Part shown: positions 11,113-28,554 of the stretch, piece after piece
How the letters are laid out: each line of letters begins with the position of its first letter
Numbering within the stretch: the first letter of the stretch is position 1
Origin: Capsaspora owczarzaki ATCC 30864
Lineage: Eukaryota > Opisthokonta > Filasterea
Length of the DNA: 59,343 nucleotides
Assembly: GCF_000151315.2 (NCBI RefSeq)
Contig: NW_011887294.1
Location: 2,466,969 to 2,526,311 of the forward strand
Direction of reading: 5' to 3'
The notes under the pieces: model-generated
Seen by the model: the letters and a program-made list of their open reading frames with translations, nothing else
The model's database searches: none
What the model was told of the DNA's origin: nothing
Translations under genes and position numbers: made by a program

Positions 11113-12467
11113 ATGAGCGACGCACCTCAAGTTGACAAGGCTGCTGCCGCCGCCGCCGCCGCCGCGGAAAAGGCCGAGAAGGCTGCCGCCAAAAAGAAGG
11201 CTTCGCAGGAGGCGAACGCCGCACTCGAGCTCAACCCGCGCCCAGAGTTTATTGCCGAGCGCATTGCGCTGTACGACAAGCGCCGCAAGGAGTTCCTGGA
11301 CGAGCTTGCCGCCAAGACCCCCGTCGCCATCCAGGTGACTGTGCTGTTGAACGCTGGCAAGCAGGAGGTCAAAGAGGCCCAGTCTTGGCGCTCCACCCCG
11401 CAGAGCATTGCCGAGACCATGTTCAAGAACACTGACCACATCATCATTGCCAAGGTGAACGGCGAGGTGTTTGATCTCGACCGCGTGCTCGAGGCGGACT
11501 GCAAGCTCGAGTTCCTCACTTGGGAAGACGACGAGGCCAAGGCCGTCTTTTGGCACTCGTCTGCCCACATGCTCGGCGAGTCGCTCGAGCTCCAGTACGG
11601 TGGCTGCCTCTGCTACGGCCCGCCGATCGACGAGGGCTTTTACTATGACATGCACCTCGAAAACCGCACCGTCCTGCCCGGCGAGTTTGGCAACATTAAC
11701 AAGCTCACCGAGCGCATTGCCAAGGAGAAGCAGCAGTTTGAGCGCCTTGAGCTCTCCAAGGCCGACCTCCTCGAAATGTTCAAGTACAACACCTTCAAGC
11801 AGCGCATCATCAACGAGCGCGTCACCACCGACCGCACCACCGTCTACCGCTGCGGCCCGCTCATTGATTTGTGCCGTGGCCCGCACGTTCGCCACACTGG
11901 CAAGGTCAAGTCCTTTGCTGTGACCAAGGTGGGTGGGGTAGCGCGTTTTGGTTGCAATGTTGTTTTCCACCCCCTGTTTTCTGCTTTTTGTTTTCTGCTT
12001 TTTGTTTTCTTTTTTTTTTTTTTTTTGACGGTTCCGCGGTCATACTTACGCTTTTTTTCGTTTTGCTCGTCATGCTCCTCTGATAGTCTTCTGCATCGTA
12101 CTGGGAAGGCAAGGCCGACGCTGAGACCCTTCAGCGTGTGTACGGCGTCTCGTTCCCTGACGTCAAGATGATGAAGGATTGGGAAAAGTTCCAGCTGGAG
12201 GCTGCCAAGCGCGACCACCGCAAGCTCGGCACTGTGAGTGGTGAAACAGGCGTGTTGTTATTTTGGCAGACGAAGGTTGAGATGTCCCTGGCTGTCCCAT
12301 TCACTCATTTTTTTCGTTTATTTTTTTTTGTTTGTTTGTTTCGCGTCGCAGGAACAATCGCTCTTCTTTTTCCACGAGCTCAGCCCTGGCAGCTGCTTCT
12401 TCTTGCCGCACGGCACTCGCATTTACAACACTCTGATGGAGTTTATTCGAGTATGTTTGTTTTAGCT

Positions 12468-12508
<41 letters not shown>

Positions 12509-13942
12509 TTTAGTTTTTTTTGTTTTGTGAATGCCCTTGTCTCACTTCCTCTGGGTTTTACTCGGCCTGCGACTGACAGAGCGAATACTGGGCTCGAGGC
12601 TTCACCGAAGTCATCACCCCCAACATGTACAACTCAAAGCTGTGGCAACAGTCGGGCCACTGGCAGCATTACGCCGAGAACATGTTCAGCTTTGACATTG
12701 AGAAGGAAAAGTTTGCGCTCAAGCCCATGAACTGCCCTGGCCACTGCCTGATGTTCGACCAAGCATTCCGCTCACACAAGGAGCTGCCCATCCGTTTCGC
12801 CGATTTCGGTGTGCTCCACCGCAACGAGGCGTCTGGCGCCCTGACCGGTCTCACCCGTGTTCGCCGCTTCCAGCAAGACGACGCCCACATCTTCTGCAAG
12901 CCGTCCGACATTGCCAACGAGATTGACAATGCTCTTGCGTTCCTCAAGGCTGTCTACACTGTCTTTGGCTTCACCTTCCAGCTCAAGCTGTCCACCCGTC
13001 CTGAGGGTTTCCTCGGCGATATTGCTCTCTGGGACAAGGCCGAGAAGGTAGGCAGGGTTTGGAGTTGTCGAGGTGGTCGTTGTCTGTTTTCGTGTTTTCT
13101 TTTTTATTTTTTTATTTTTTTCGATACAAGATGTAGTGCTCACTGTTTGACTCCGTCCACAGCAACTTGAAGAGTCTCTCAACAAATTCGGTGCCCCCTG
13201 GAAGCTCAACCCTGGCGATGGTGCCTTCTATGGCCCCAAGATCGACATTACCATTATGGATGCTCTCCGTCGCTCCCACCAGTGCGCCACCATCCAGCTT
13301 GACTTCCAATTGCCAATCCGCTTTGGCCTCAAGTACCAGGCGCCCGATGGCACTGAGCAGACCCCTGTCATCATTCACCGTGCCATCCTCGGCTCGGTTG
13401 AGCGCATGATTGCGATTCTGACTGAGAACTTTGCTGGCAAGTGGTAAGTGCAGCTCTGGCTCGATCTGACTCGGAGTGTTTGTTGTTGTGTTTTGTTTTT
13501 CTGGTTGGTTGCTTGGTTTCGTTCCTTTTTTGCTCAATCGTCGTGGTCTGTTTATCTCGATTCTGCTCAAAGGCCTTTCTGGCTGTCGCCCCGCCAGGCA
13601 TTGGTGATTGCCGTTTCCAAGGATTGCAACGACTACGCACACGAGGTACAGAAGCAGCTGCACGACGCTGGATTCCACGTCGACTACGATCTCTGGCCCG
13701 ACGAAACCTTGAACAAGAAGGTTCGCAACGCCCAGCTCGCCCAGTACAACTTCATTCTCGTTGTTGGCGCTCGCGAGCGCGAAAGCCGCTCCGCGAACGT
13801 CCGCACCCGTGACAACAAGGTCCACGGCGAGCGCACCATTCCCCAGCTTATTGCCGAGTTTACCGAGCTTGCCAAGTCCCGTGCTCTTGACTCTGCCGCG
13901 GATGAGGCCACTGGCTCTGGCGAAGCGCCTGCCGCCCAGTAA
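11113..13942 (+). CDS. TARS1: Threonyl-tRNA synthetase, cytosolic type
   Basis: Six exons: 11113-11928, 12087-12233, 12352-12450, 12580-13047, 13163-13443 and 13573-13942, giving 726 aa. It charges tRNA-Thr with threonine. After an Ala/Lys-rich extension come a TGS domain (about 65-135) and the editing/SAD domain, with the HSSAH pair and [14 protein letters not shown]. The class II core follows: motif 1 around [15 protein letters not shown], the MNCPGHC zinc-site segment, motif 2 [20 protein letters not shown] and motif 3 with [13 protein letters not shown]-terminal anticodon-binding domain starts near [11 protein letters not shown]. The size and the Ala/Lys leader match eukaryotic cytosolic enzymes; no mitochondrial presequence is visible. 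Introns are T-rich, with a run of about 35 T at 12473-12507. It is followed 325 bp downstream by importin-11. Confidence 0.97.
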
Positions 13943-14267
13943 AACGACAGCAAAGCGGGCTGTTTTTTTTTGTTGTTGTTTTCCTGACAGCACAATGCAT
14001 GCTAGTTGTTGTTGGTGTTGTTGTTGTTGTTGTTGTTTTGCCATTGTTCTTGATTAAATTTTGAGCAACAGCGTCCAAAACGATAGCCAATGAGGATGCC
14101 ACTCGCTTGCTATTCTCTTCCTTCCCTCGAACTCCACTGTACAGCTCTATTATCCCTGTCAATGCACAAAGCTGATGTTGGCTACTGCACGCATTTGGGC
14201 ATGTGCACTCAGTCTTTGTTTCTGAATCCACCCCCACCATCGCCATCCTCAGCCCCATCGCCTCTGC
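13943..14267. other. Spacer ThrRS to importin-11, 325 bp
   Basis: It holds a (GTT)n run near 13999-14037, partly in the ThrRS 3' region, and an ATTAAA near 14053 that could serve as a poly(A) signal. No gene is seen. Confidence 0.4.
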
Positions 14268-18972
<4,705 letters not shown>

Positions 18973-19117
18973 ACGATGCTCTGAACCATGTGTTGCCATT
19001 TGACAGCGTGCAGCATATTTCATTTCACAAACGAGGACAACTATATTTGATTGCCATTTGACAAAATTAACGCTACACACCCAACAATTTTCGCGCTCGA
19101 CAGCAAAGTCGCACTTT

Positions 19118-22100
19118 TCACAACTCATTGGATTTGACCCAGGGGTTCTCCATCACAACATCAACATTGTCAAACCCGCCATTCTTAAATGTCACAACTT
19201 CATTCGAAGGTGACATGACGCTCATGTCGTAGTGCGACTTTCGCTTGCTGCTGGGCGACGTGGTGTTTCGGATCGTTCCGCCGTTTTGGGTCACGCGGAG
19301 CTCTGCAAACCAATCATCGCCATCGTCGGGGTCTTCTGAGGACTTGGGGCCTTGGAAGCGATGACGCAAACTCTTTGTGTTGGACTGAATAAACACAAAG
19401 ATGCGTCGGGAGGAGGCAATCAGCAAAACCACGCCAAACAGCACGAAAACGCCGATATTGGCAAGTGCCAACGACCAGTCGACAGCGTCACGCTCAGTCG
19501 ACGTAATTTGGTTGAGGAAGATGCCACAAAGCATCGTGATGAAGGTCACAATCATCGCCACCAGTTCGAGGTGGAAGACAATCTTCATGGTGAAGGGCTT
19601 GAAGGCGACGTGCAGCAGGACACCGACAAACATGGCCCACGAGGCCAGGACGACTTGAATCGAAGGATTGGCGACATACAAGGCGGCAATTGCAGCAATA
19701 ATGAAGCGCTTGGCAATGTACACGAGTTCCCAGAAGTAGAGGTGCGGCTGGTACCCCTCAAACATGAAGCGGTAACGGTGCTTGACATCGACGTCGTCCA
19801 AGTTGTTCCGGTTGCGAATGAGGACAGCAAGCATGGCCAATGGCACGCCAAAGCAGAAGAGCACCAGCACCGTGATCGCACCGGCCAGCCACGAACGGTA
19901 ATAGTCCGAGTCGCAGTCCACAGTCATGTCGGTGATCAGGAATCGGCCTTCACCTGCAATCTCCGTGCAGCGGAACCAGCCCAAGGTGTGCTTTGAAATG
20001 ATTGGATGGAAGAGGAAGAGCAAGGCAAGCATGCCACCGAGGTACTTGTCAAACAGCTGACGCGCAGCCGAACTTTGGCTCTTGGGATTGACGTCTTTCG
20101 GCCGCCAGCTCTCCGGCACGAATGGAAGCGCCGTAAGTCCAACATAGACGAAATATAAGAGCGCCAGGAACAGGATGATGACGAAAGGTGCAACCAGCGT
20201 GATGATGTAGGTCTCAGCATAGCTCAGTTCGAGAAGACACTGGTAGGAGGAGAAGCCTGTGAAGTCAAAGTTGCCAGCTGACGCAACGCCAAACACGCCC
20301 TTGAGCACGCCGACCCAGCCCACACGATAGTCTGTTGGTTGTTTTGATTTCGATGGTGAGGTGACAAAGCGTCATTCGAGATTAGGAGAGTCGAGGTTGG
20401 TTGACGACACAAATGAGCATCATTTCCCCACCAACACGCAACAACGACCTACCGCCAAGCAAAGCCGTGATTTGAAGGAAATTGATCATCAGGCGGTAAA
20501 TCATTGAGAGTTTGGTGCGCTCGCGGCTGGCCGTGTACACCACAAACACGATCAGCAGAATCATCAGAATCGAGACGAGTGCTGCTCCTGCGCTGGGACC
20601 GCCGTTTTCCGAATCACACTCTGAGTCAAGTTTCGCAAAGAACAACCAAAAAAGGAAAAAATGATGTGAGCTGGAGTAGTCCGAATTGTGCTTGGGCAAA
20701 AAAGACAGACTCAAATGTCAACATTCCTCGTTTGGTTTGCACAAACACCAAACCCCGCATCGCGTACCTCGACATTCAACATTGTAGCGAAAGTAGCCAT
20801 CTTCGCAAACAGCGCAAAGAGGCCCGGTAGAGCCAGGCACGCAGTAGCCAACAACCGCAGAGGTATTGGCATCGTAGACCTTGGAGCATGCGCTGCTCGA
20901 GACGGTGACGCCAAGCAAGGCATTGTTGTCGAGACACGGATACACCTCTTGCGTTGGCGAAACGTAAAATCCCGTGCGCGGTGTGATGCTGGTGCCACTG
21001 CAGTCCACTTGCTGCTCGTCGCACTGGATACAAGGGGTGTATGGCGTTTCGCTGTAGTACCCTGCCTCGCACAAGCACAGAGAGGCATCGTCCGACGCTG
21101 TTGCGACGGTGACTTTGCGCGTGTCACAAGCAGTGCAGAGTCCGTTTCCGGCGGTAGCCTTGTAAAAGTTCATGCCACAAGGAGTGCAGCCATCGGTGGT
21201 TTCGTAGTAGCCAGCATTGCAAAAGCACGACGAGGAGGGATCTGTGGCAATGCAGGTTGTGTTTGAAAAGCGCGATCGATAAAACCCACTCGGACACATG
21301 CCAGAGGAATTGGTAGGAGTGGCGTGTGTCACAGCACCGGGCGTCGGGCACACATTCACGACGTAGAGGATGCTGGAGGGCGAGACAGCGATCGGGAAGG
21401 TGTCACTGTCGAGCGTGTACGAGGCATTGAACGTGACGTTGTACGTTTGGCCGGGCTCGCCTTGAAAACCAAAGGCAAACAGCGACACGACCAGACCGCT
21501 GAGGAGCGGGGTCGTTTGCGGGAAGAGGGTGGTGGTGAGCCCCTGACGGACGAACGGGAATGGCGACACTCTTGCCTGGAGAACAATCGACCCCGGGGTT
21601 TGCGTCACCAAATCGCCCTGGGCGTCAACCACAGAGAAGGACGGGCGGTAAATGTCGAGGAAGTTGGCCGAATTCGTGTCAACAGTCACCACGTTGCCGG
21701 TCGACGAGGTGTCTGGCGTGATGGCCACGAGCGTTGCGGGGACACCGTACAAGAAGATGGATCGGGTGATGGTGAAGCTCGTGGCAGTGTCGGCAAACAC
21801 GAGAAAGTAGGGGCCAGAGTCGCTCACGGCAGGCATGGTACAGGTGATGCGGCCGCAGGTGGCGTCCGTAATGCTGCATTGCTTGGACGGTGTGCTCGAG
21901 CATGCAGACGCAGTCGTGGAGCCGTCCGTGTCGACGCAAACAATGACATTGTCGAGGTTGACGCCGTAAACGTTGATGGTGCTCCCGCCAGTGTACGCAA
22001 CCGCTTCCGGAATGACCGTATCCACGGCAAACTCGCTGACCGAGCAATCGGCCCCCACATACGGAGAAGTGCATGTGCACGTACCGGACGACGTGTCGCA

Positions 22101-23122
22101 CGAGCCGTGCCCGTTGCAGTTGCTTGGGCAAGGGATGGTGCTCGACGATGTCTGGCACATTGAGCCGCTAAACGGAGAATTGCAGGCACACACGCCCGTC
22201 GCTGTGTTGCAGGTACCGCGACCAGAGCACGGCGCAGTGGCGCTGGTGGACGGGCAGGTCCTGACATTGCACTGAGCTCCCTGCCAGCCGGACTCGCACA
22301 CGCATCGCTTGCGGTTTTCGCCCGTGCATCTCGTGTACGAACCGTGGCCGTTGCAATTCGATGGCAGGTTTACGCCTGCGAGTTGGATGAAAGGGTTGGT
22401 GAGGCATTATTTGGTATACAGTGCAGCAGATAGATTGTTCAACGAGTTTTGTTTTGTTTGGTTACCTCTGTCTGGCACGAGATAGCACGCGGCAACCGAA
22501 GCGCAGCACTTGCCACCACCGAGCGTCTGTGGAAACGCGTTTTCAAGAGGTGAGTGAGTGAGGTGAGTGAGGTGAGTGAGTGAGGCGAGTGAACGAGTGA
22601 GTGAACGAGGTGGCGACAACCCGTTGTGTTAAAGTCCACAGACACACGGGCACGACACGACACGACGCGCCGCGGAAACGACGATTTGCTGGTGACACAT
22701 CTTAGCAGCGTCAGTCGAACAGCCAACAATGTGAAGCGCGAGGGGAAGTGGAGCAAAAGCATTGAAAAACGCGCGCGCATTTACGAAAAAAAAAAAAAAA
22801 ACAAAAAAAAAAAAAAACAATCGTCGATGAATCCACGAATAGGCCAAAAAAAAAAAAACCAAAACGGTACTCGCCACACGGCACAGATGGCGGGCAGGAG
22901 ACCCACAGGGGGAAATTGAGTTGTGAGGGGCGGAGTGGTGGAGTGGTGAGGTTTGCATTGGAGTCCAACGACGAAAATAAGCAACAATAAAAAAATAAAA
23001 ATTACAAAAAAATAATAATAAAAAATAAAAATAATAATAAAACAACGGGAAGGTTTAAAACCGCAAGCGATCTTTTCACCAACAGACGAGACGAAGGAGA
23101 GTGGATGAGAAACTGGAGGAAG

Positions 23123-23160
<38 letters not shown>

Positions 23161-23793
23161 CGAGATAACAAGGGCACAGGGAGAGTATGTGCGTGTGTGA
23201 GCGAGCGAGCGAGGGGGAGAGAGAGAGAGACAGAGAGCGAGAAGAGAGATTTAGGCGGGTCGAAAGTGAGAGAACCGTCTTACCTGAGGATAATATGTCG
23301 TTTGAGCGCTAACGGTGCAGATGTTGGACAAGCAGATGTGAGCGAGTAGAAATGGCGAGGACGAACAACGACGAGGGGGCCGAGCAGCAAGCAAGAGAGA
23401 GAGAGAGCGCGCGGGAAGCACGAGGGAGGAGCGGGAATGGCAGATGTGTCAGCCATTTTGGATTCCGAAATCGACGCCACCCCCCCCCCGAAAGGCACAG
23501 CACAGACCACAACACGAACGAGGAAACAACAAGTTGCAAGTTCGCAATGCAATGGAACAACAAAACAAAAAGCAAAGAGAAGAGCCCAGAAGAAAGTGAG
23601 TCAGAAAAATAAAAAACACAAACAAAAAACCCCAAAAACCCCCCCAAAAACCCAAAAAAAAAAAACAAATAGCAATAAGAATAACACGAAAAAATAACAA
23701 ACCGCACCTTGCGTTTTCGACCAATCCCAGCAGGGCGGGAGCGAGAACCAGGACCGATGCGACGAGAAGGACGGCCCGCGGCAGTGATGGCAT
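19118..23793 (-). CDS. Secreted-end EGF / IPT-TIG / Cys-rich (GCC2-GCC3) multipass membrane protein
   Basis: Six exons: 23708-23793, 23284-23308 (25-nt microexon), 22466-22526, 20768-22375, 20453-20620 and 19118-20331, giving 1053 aa. A signal peptide starts MPSLPRAVLLVASVLVLAP; its cleavage region falls near the microexon. Then come three EGF-like modules (for example CNGHGSCDTSSGTCTC), an IPT/TIG-like domain (VIPEAVAYTGGSTINVYG) and Cys-rich repeats like the ephrin-receptor-type GCC2/GCC3 motif (CFCNAGYYETTDGCTPCG, then CLCEAGYYSETPYTPC). About eight hydrophobic segments follow (for example AALVSILMILLIVFVV), and then a short Ser-rich cytosolic tail. Proteins of this build are known from protists; ligands are not known. 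The architecture suggests a cell-surface receptor or channel-like protein. An earlier in-frame Met exists, but the chosen start gives a clean signal peptide. Confidence 0.82.
23127..23160 (+). repeat. (GA)n tract in an intron of the EGF/IPT gene
   Basis: AG/GA dinucleotides, followed by GAGCGAGC and further GA-rich sequence to about 23,243. It lies between the microexon and the third exon of the minus-strand gene. Confidence 0.85.
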
Positions 23794-24623
23794 GCACGCC
23801 AGCGACGAGCGGGAATAACAGTGTGGATGGAGGCTGCGCTGCGGGTGGACGCGCCGATGCAACACAGCAGCAGGCACAGCAGCAGCGGGCACGGCGAATC
23901 GACTCATCTCGCCGAAAAACAAAACTTAAAAAAAAAAAAAAAAAAAAAAGTGTGCCAGAGAAAGCTGCAAAAGAGAGACTGGCACAACGCAAATGGATCG
24001 ACCAAACACACAAAGCGAAAGGAAATATCATTCAGAAGAAAATAAACGAGCAGATTGGAGCGGATTGGAGAGCGGGAGAGGGAAGGAAGCGCGGACTGAA
24101 AATGCGTTTCGAGCTGTGCTGCTCCTCGCGGGCCGTACGCTTCTGCCGATCGCTTACTGGGCATGGCAATAAATAATAAATGCAACGGAGATGTTTCTGA
24201 GTATCTGCGAGGCTTGAATCGTCAAACCGAGCAAAAATGGCACGTTGTGCCGACTTCATTCTCAACGTCAAGAGAAGGGGAATCGGACGAAAAGTGTCAA
24301 CAGTGTCTGCAATACCCACCACAAGCACACATCTCAAAAAACAGTGCAATATGAAGATGTGGACAAAAGTTGAGCGCTAAAAGTTGCAAAATGAGGGCAA
24401 AGGAGACAAAAACAAAACTCTTTTTCACAAACAAAGCTAGCAAACGCCGGAATTGAGAAATACGCGAGAGATAAGCGCACAGCAAGACATGCAAGCATCG
24501 CTGCAGATGGTCAGCAAACCACGTCAACAAAAAACGTCGGGGTTGAACATGTGACGTATGGCGCCAAGAAAAGCCAAAAGCATCCAAACAAAACACAAAA
24601 ACCACACATCAGAAGTCTGGACT
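23794..24623. other. Spacer between two minus-strand genes, 830 bp
   Basis: It contains a poly(A) run (about 23,930-23,949) and otherwise unremarkable A-rich sequence. It should include the promoter of the EGF/IPT gene and the 3' end region of the neighbouring gene. No exon was found. Confidence 0.5.
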
Positions 24624-26361
24624 TCAAGGGTGGTCCTCCACGGCGTCGCCACTGGTCGCAGGACCTTGGTCGGAATGCACAAACTCATATGCAGAGACGT
24701 GCTCGTCTGCTGCCGGTGCACACTGCTCTTTGTCGCACTGCGTTGTCAATGTGGAAAGCCGTCGTTCGGTTTCTGCGAGATCCACCTCCTCTGAAGACGG
24801 GGCATCAGCAGCCTCGGCACCTCCACTATTTGTCGACGCCCTGCGGAACAGTAGCACATCGGAGAGGCGTCTAGATGTCTTTCGAGGCTGAGACCCAACG
24901 TTGCTCGAGGATTCAGCAACTGCAGACGCCGATGCACCCACCGGTGCATGTTGCGTTGCTCCCGTTGTTGACTGGGTAGGATTCTGAGATACTGCAGTGG
25001 CAGCAGAGGGAAGAGGAGGAGGAAGAGGAGGAGGATTCGAGCCGGACGCGAGCGACCACCCACGAGCAACAGACGCAGCCTCAACTGCAATCTGAGCGTT
25101 TCGTACGTCCTCGGATGTGATGGACGCTGACTTTTCAGCATTCAGCGACGCGAGGCTCGACGACGAGGTAAATCGCAAATGCTCATCACCGCGCAAAACC
25201 AGTGGCGATTCCGCCAGACTGGACGCTCGCTCGCCGCTTCTCGACACTTTGAGAGGATTGCGCACCACGACCGAGGTGACCAGAGGCTCGTTGGACATGA
25301 TTGGAGTGAGACCCAGTCCACCCGTGCTTGCCTCAGTTGGTACCAACAGGGGAAAGTTGGGAGCGTGAGCAGTGTCGCCCGTGGCGGCGTTCAACTTGCG
25401 GAGCTGGCGCTCAGCTTGAAACGCTCGAAACTGACAAAATTGCCAAGGATGCAAAAAAAAGAAACATGTGCCAAATTGTACCAATGAGTAGGGGTGTAGT
25501 AGCATCCATGCAAAAAACCAAAGATGTTATCAACGTTGCTCTCACCTTTCCCACAAGTTGGTGCGCTTGCTCTCCGACCTGTGTGCGCAACCATACCACC
25601 CGAGACGAGAAAGTGAGTCCATGCTCGTCACTGTCATCAACAACAACAGCATCAATACTGTGTTTCAAAAATGTGCAGTGCGCACATCTGTTCAATGAAC
25701 GTTTTGTAAGAAGCCAGAAAAAAAAAAATCAGACCTTCTGCGAAACGGCGTCACCCAAGCTGGCCAGCCGGTCTCTGGCTGACAGGTCCGAGTCGCAAAA
25801 GTTGGACATGTCGGTTTCGTACTGTGTGTGGCAGGCGATCGCTTCTTGGCGCTCGACCATGGCCAGCAGCGCTGCATGTGCGTGTGCGTTCATTGTGCGC
25901 GTGTTTGGGTGCTCGCTGAGAATTTGGCGCGTGTGAAACGACGACGACGACGACGACGACGGCATTGGCGGTGGCTGCGCGGTGCCATTGCGCACTCTAT
26001 CATCAGAGGGCGAGGCGCACGACTGCCGCGAGTGGGGACTTGCCGGCGTGGGCGGCGGGGGAGGGGGAGACTCTTGCCCTGTCAATTGCGCGGCGGCCGG
26101 GTTGTCCGAGTCGGCAGCGTTCGAATTGGGCCGAGTCGCAGTTGTAGACGACCGGCGCGAAGAGGCGTCTGCTTCGTGCGACTGACGAGCAGCAGGGTCG
26201 TCTTGATTGGTGGTGGTGGTGGTGGTGGCGGTGGTCGTGTTGGCAACGGGGCGAAGGGCTGGTAGGACGAGCTTGCTCAGAGGCAGAGTTGCGCTGCTGC
26301 TTAGAGGTGGTGCGTCTGCCGTACCCACGCCGTCTGATTCGTGTACACTGGGTGTTGGCAT
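24624..26361 (-). CDS. Ser/Pro/Thr-rich protein with a central helical segment, unknown function
   Basis: Three-exon model: 25735-26361 (start ATG at 26361), 25546-25578 (33 nt) and 24624-25430, all phase 0, giving 488 aa. The N-terminal 130 residues and the C-terminal 230 are low-complexity (Thr run, poly-Pro, Ser run, many SS/SP). Between them, about residues 150-240, a continuous helical region reads across all three exons (RQEAIACHTQYETDMSNF, then LASLGDAVSQK, then VGEQAHQLVGK, then FRAFQAERQLRKLNA) and may form a coiled coil. The 33-nt middle exon rests only on splice motifs and phase, and the first donor GTCTGA is weak. I do not recognise a family. It is divergent from FAM91A1, with 341 bp between start codons. 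Confidence 0.6.
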
Positions 26362-26702
26362 GTTGTTTTGATTGTGAGTTCCGGGATGAACTGAGGTTGC
26401 AAGCACCAAACCAAGATGCGTGTGTGTGATTTTGGGGAGTGAACGGCGACCAGAATTGGAGTCAAACATTCGTCGCCAACGCACGCATTCTGAGCAAGAC
26501 AGCCATGCAATGTCCAAACCCGTTATTATTCGATTGCAGAAGACATTTTTGAACCGAGTCAGAGGTTAGGTTTGGCCACTCGTTGTTTTTGATCCATACA
26601 GAAAAACATTGCAGTTCAACACTCACACACACACAACAACAACACAAGAACAACAGAAACAAACAGAATCAACAGGAAACAACAACTACTACAAAACCAC
26701 GA
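26362..26702. promoter_or_regulatory. Bidirectional promoter region between the Ser-rich gene and FAM91A1
   Basis: Only 341 bp separate the two divergent ATGs. The right end is an A/C-rich leader with short CA repeats just before the FAM91A1 start. No TATA box is evident. Confidence 0.5.
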
Positions 26703-28476
26703 ATGGCATCGTCGGGTGTCAAACGAGGCGATTCTCAGCAGCTGGGACAACAACAGCAGCAGCAGCATCAGCAGCATCAGCAGCATCAGGGACAGCAGCT
26801 CGGGGGCGATCCGCTCGAGGCCGCCATCCGCCAGAACACGCAGTGGGAGCAGCTCCCGAGCAACCTCAAGGGGCAGCTGGGGTCGAGCGAGTCGGCGTGG
26901 CAGGCGCAGGTGGTTGGGTACAGCATCCGGCATCAGCTGCGCTGGAAGGCGAATCTCGTCCGCCATTACTACAAGGACGAGCGCAAGTACTACCAGGAGC
27001 TGGTCAAGTACAGCCAGGACAACTTTATGCTCTATCCGTACCACCTCAGCGGCATCCTCGTCAAGGGGCTCCACATCACCCCGTTCGACTACTACATTGC
27101 CATTCTGCAGGAGATGCTCCAGGGCGAGCGATCCTACGACGCCCTGCCGAACTTTGCCGCAGCGGACTGTCTGCGCCTCGTGGGCATTGGCCGCAACCAG
27201 TACATTGACACGATGAACCAGAGCCGCGTCAAGGGCTGGTCGTGGAAGGCCATCGGCGCTGCTGCCAAACGGCGCCAGGCCATCAAGCAGCTCCTCCCAG
27301 CGCAGCCCATTCCACTCAATGCTCAGCACTGGTGGATTGTCCATCCTGGCTTCTACACCGAGGAAGACGTTCGGGTGAGTTTGGGCGAAACAAAAAAAAA
27401 AAAAAAAAAAAAAAAAGCAAAAACAAAAAGAAGGCAATTCGGACAATGGTTTTTGTCTGAGCAGTTGTGAATTCTCACCTTTCTTTTGCTTGTTCCACTT
27501 GCACTTCCGACTTGGGAAACGATCTACACGATCAAAACATAAACACAACAAAAACACAGCAACTCAACCAGGCGGAAAGAACAATGCTGGAGATTCTTGT
27601 CACGACAGGACACAAGATGGCTGGAGAACTTGATTACAACACGCTGCTCGGGCTGCATACGCGCGGATTGGTGTTTCTTGAAGTGCCGGTGGACGACCAC
27701 GATCGCGTCGCCGTCCCGCCGCTGGAAGGATTTGTCATGAATCGAGTCACGGGCGACTACTTTGAGACGCTCCTGTACAAGATTTTTGTGACGATTGACG
27801 AACACACCACCATTGCCGACCTGGCCGCAGTCTTGCAGACGGATTTGGAATCGGTCAAGGTGAGCGAGTGACGCACTAGTCGAGAGCTTTGAGGCAGCAG
27901 AGTCGCGATACACTGGGTTTTTTTTTTTTGGGCAATCCGTCTCCGTTCGCCACTTACACTGATCGACCTGCTACACTGTCTGCTTTTTGTCCACAACCCA
28001 CGTCACGCTCTAGCACGCCGTCTCGGTCTACTGTCGCCTTGGGTTTGCCAAAAAGAAGAACGTTGAGCTCGATGTGGACGATGTGCGATGGCACTTGTCG
28101 TGGATTAGCCGCGTCGTGCACCGGCGATCCGGCTCCACCAAGGCCGAAACGCAGGGTAGGGGCTAGGTCTCGTTTCTCATTTTCACGGCTGGACTGGAGT
28201 GTGGTGGCTAACTTGTGACATGGGTTGCTGCGAATCGCATTTTTGGATCCAGATGTCCAGCCGGCAGCCTCGACCAAACGCGTCGCCTTCCTCTTTGATT
28301 CCACGCTAACTGCCTTCTTGATGATGGGCAATCTATCCATGGGGCTCAAAACTCACGCTGTCACCATGTTTGAGGTCGGAAAGCTGACGGAGGAGTCCAT
28401 GGAAAAGTTTTTGGCCGAGCTTGATCGGGTAAGTGCGAGCGCGGACGAGTGTGCTTCATCGGTTGTTTTTTGACTG

Positions 28477-28554
<78 letters not shown>

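Noticed and set aside
10771-11970. 399-codon minus-strand frame
   Set aside because: It lies antisense to the first ThrRS exon and arises from its biased codon use; it has no family resemblance.
21324-22163. 279-codon plus-strand frame
   Set aside because: Antisense to the EGF/IPT exon, which has clear domains.
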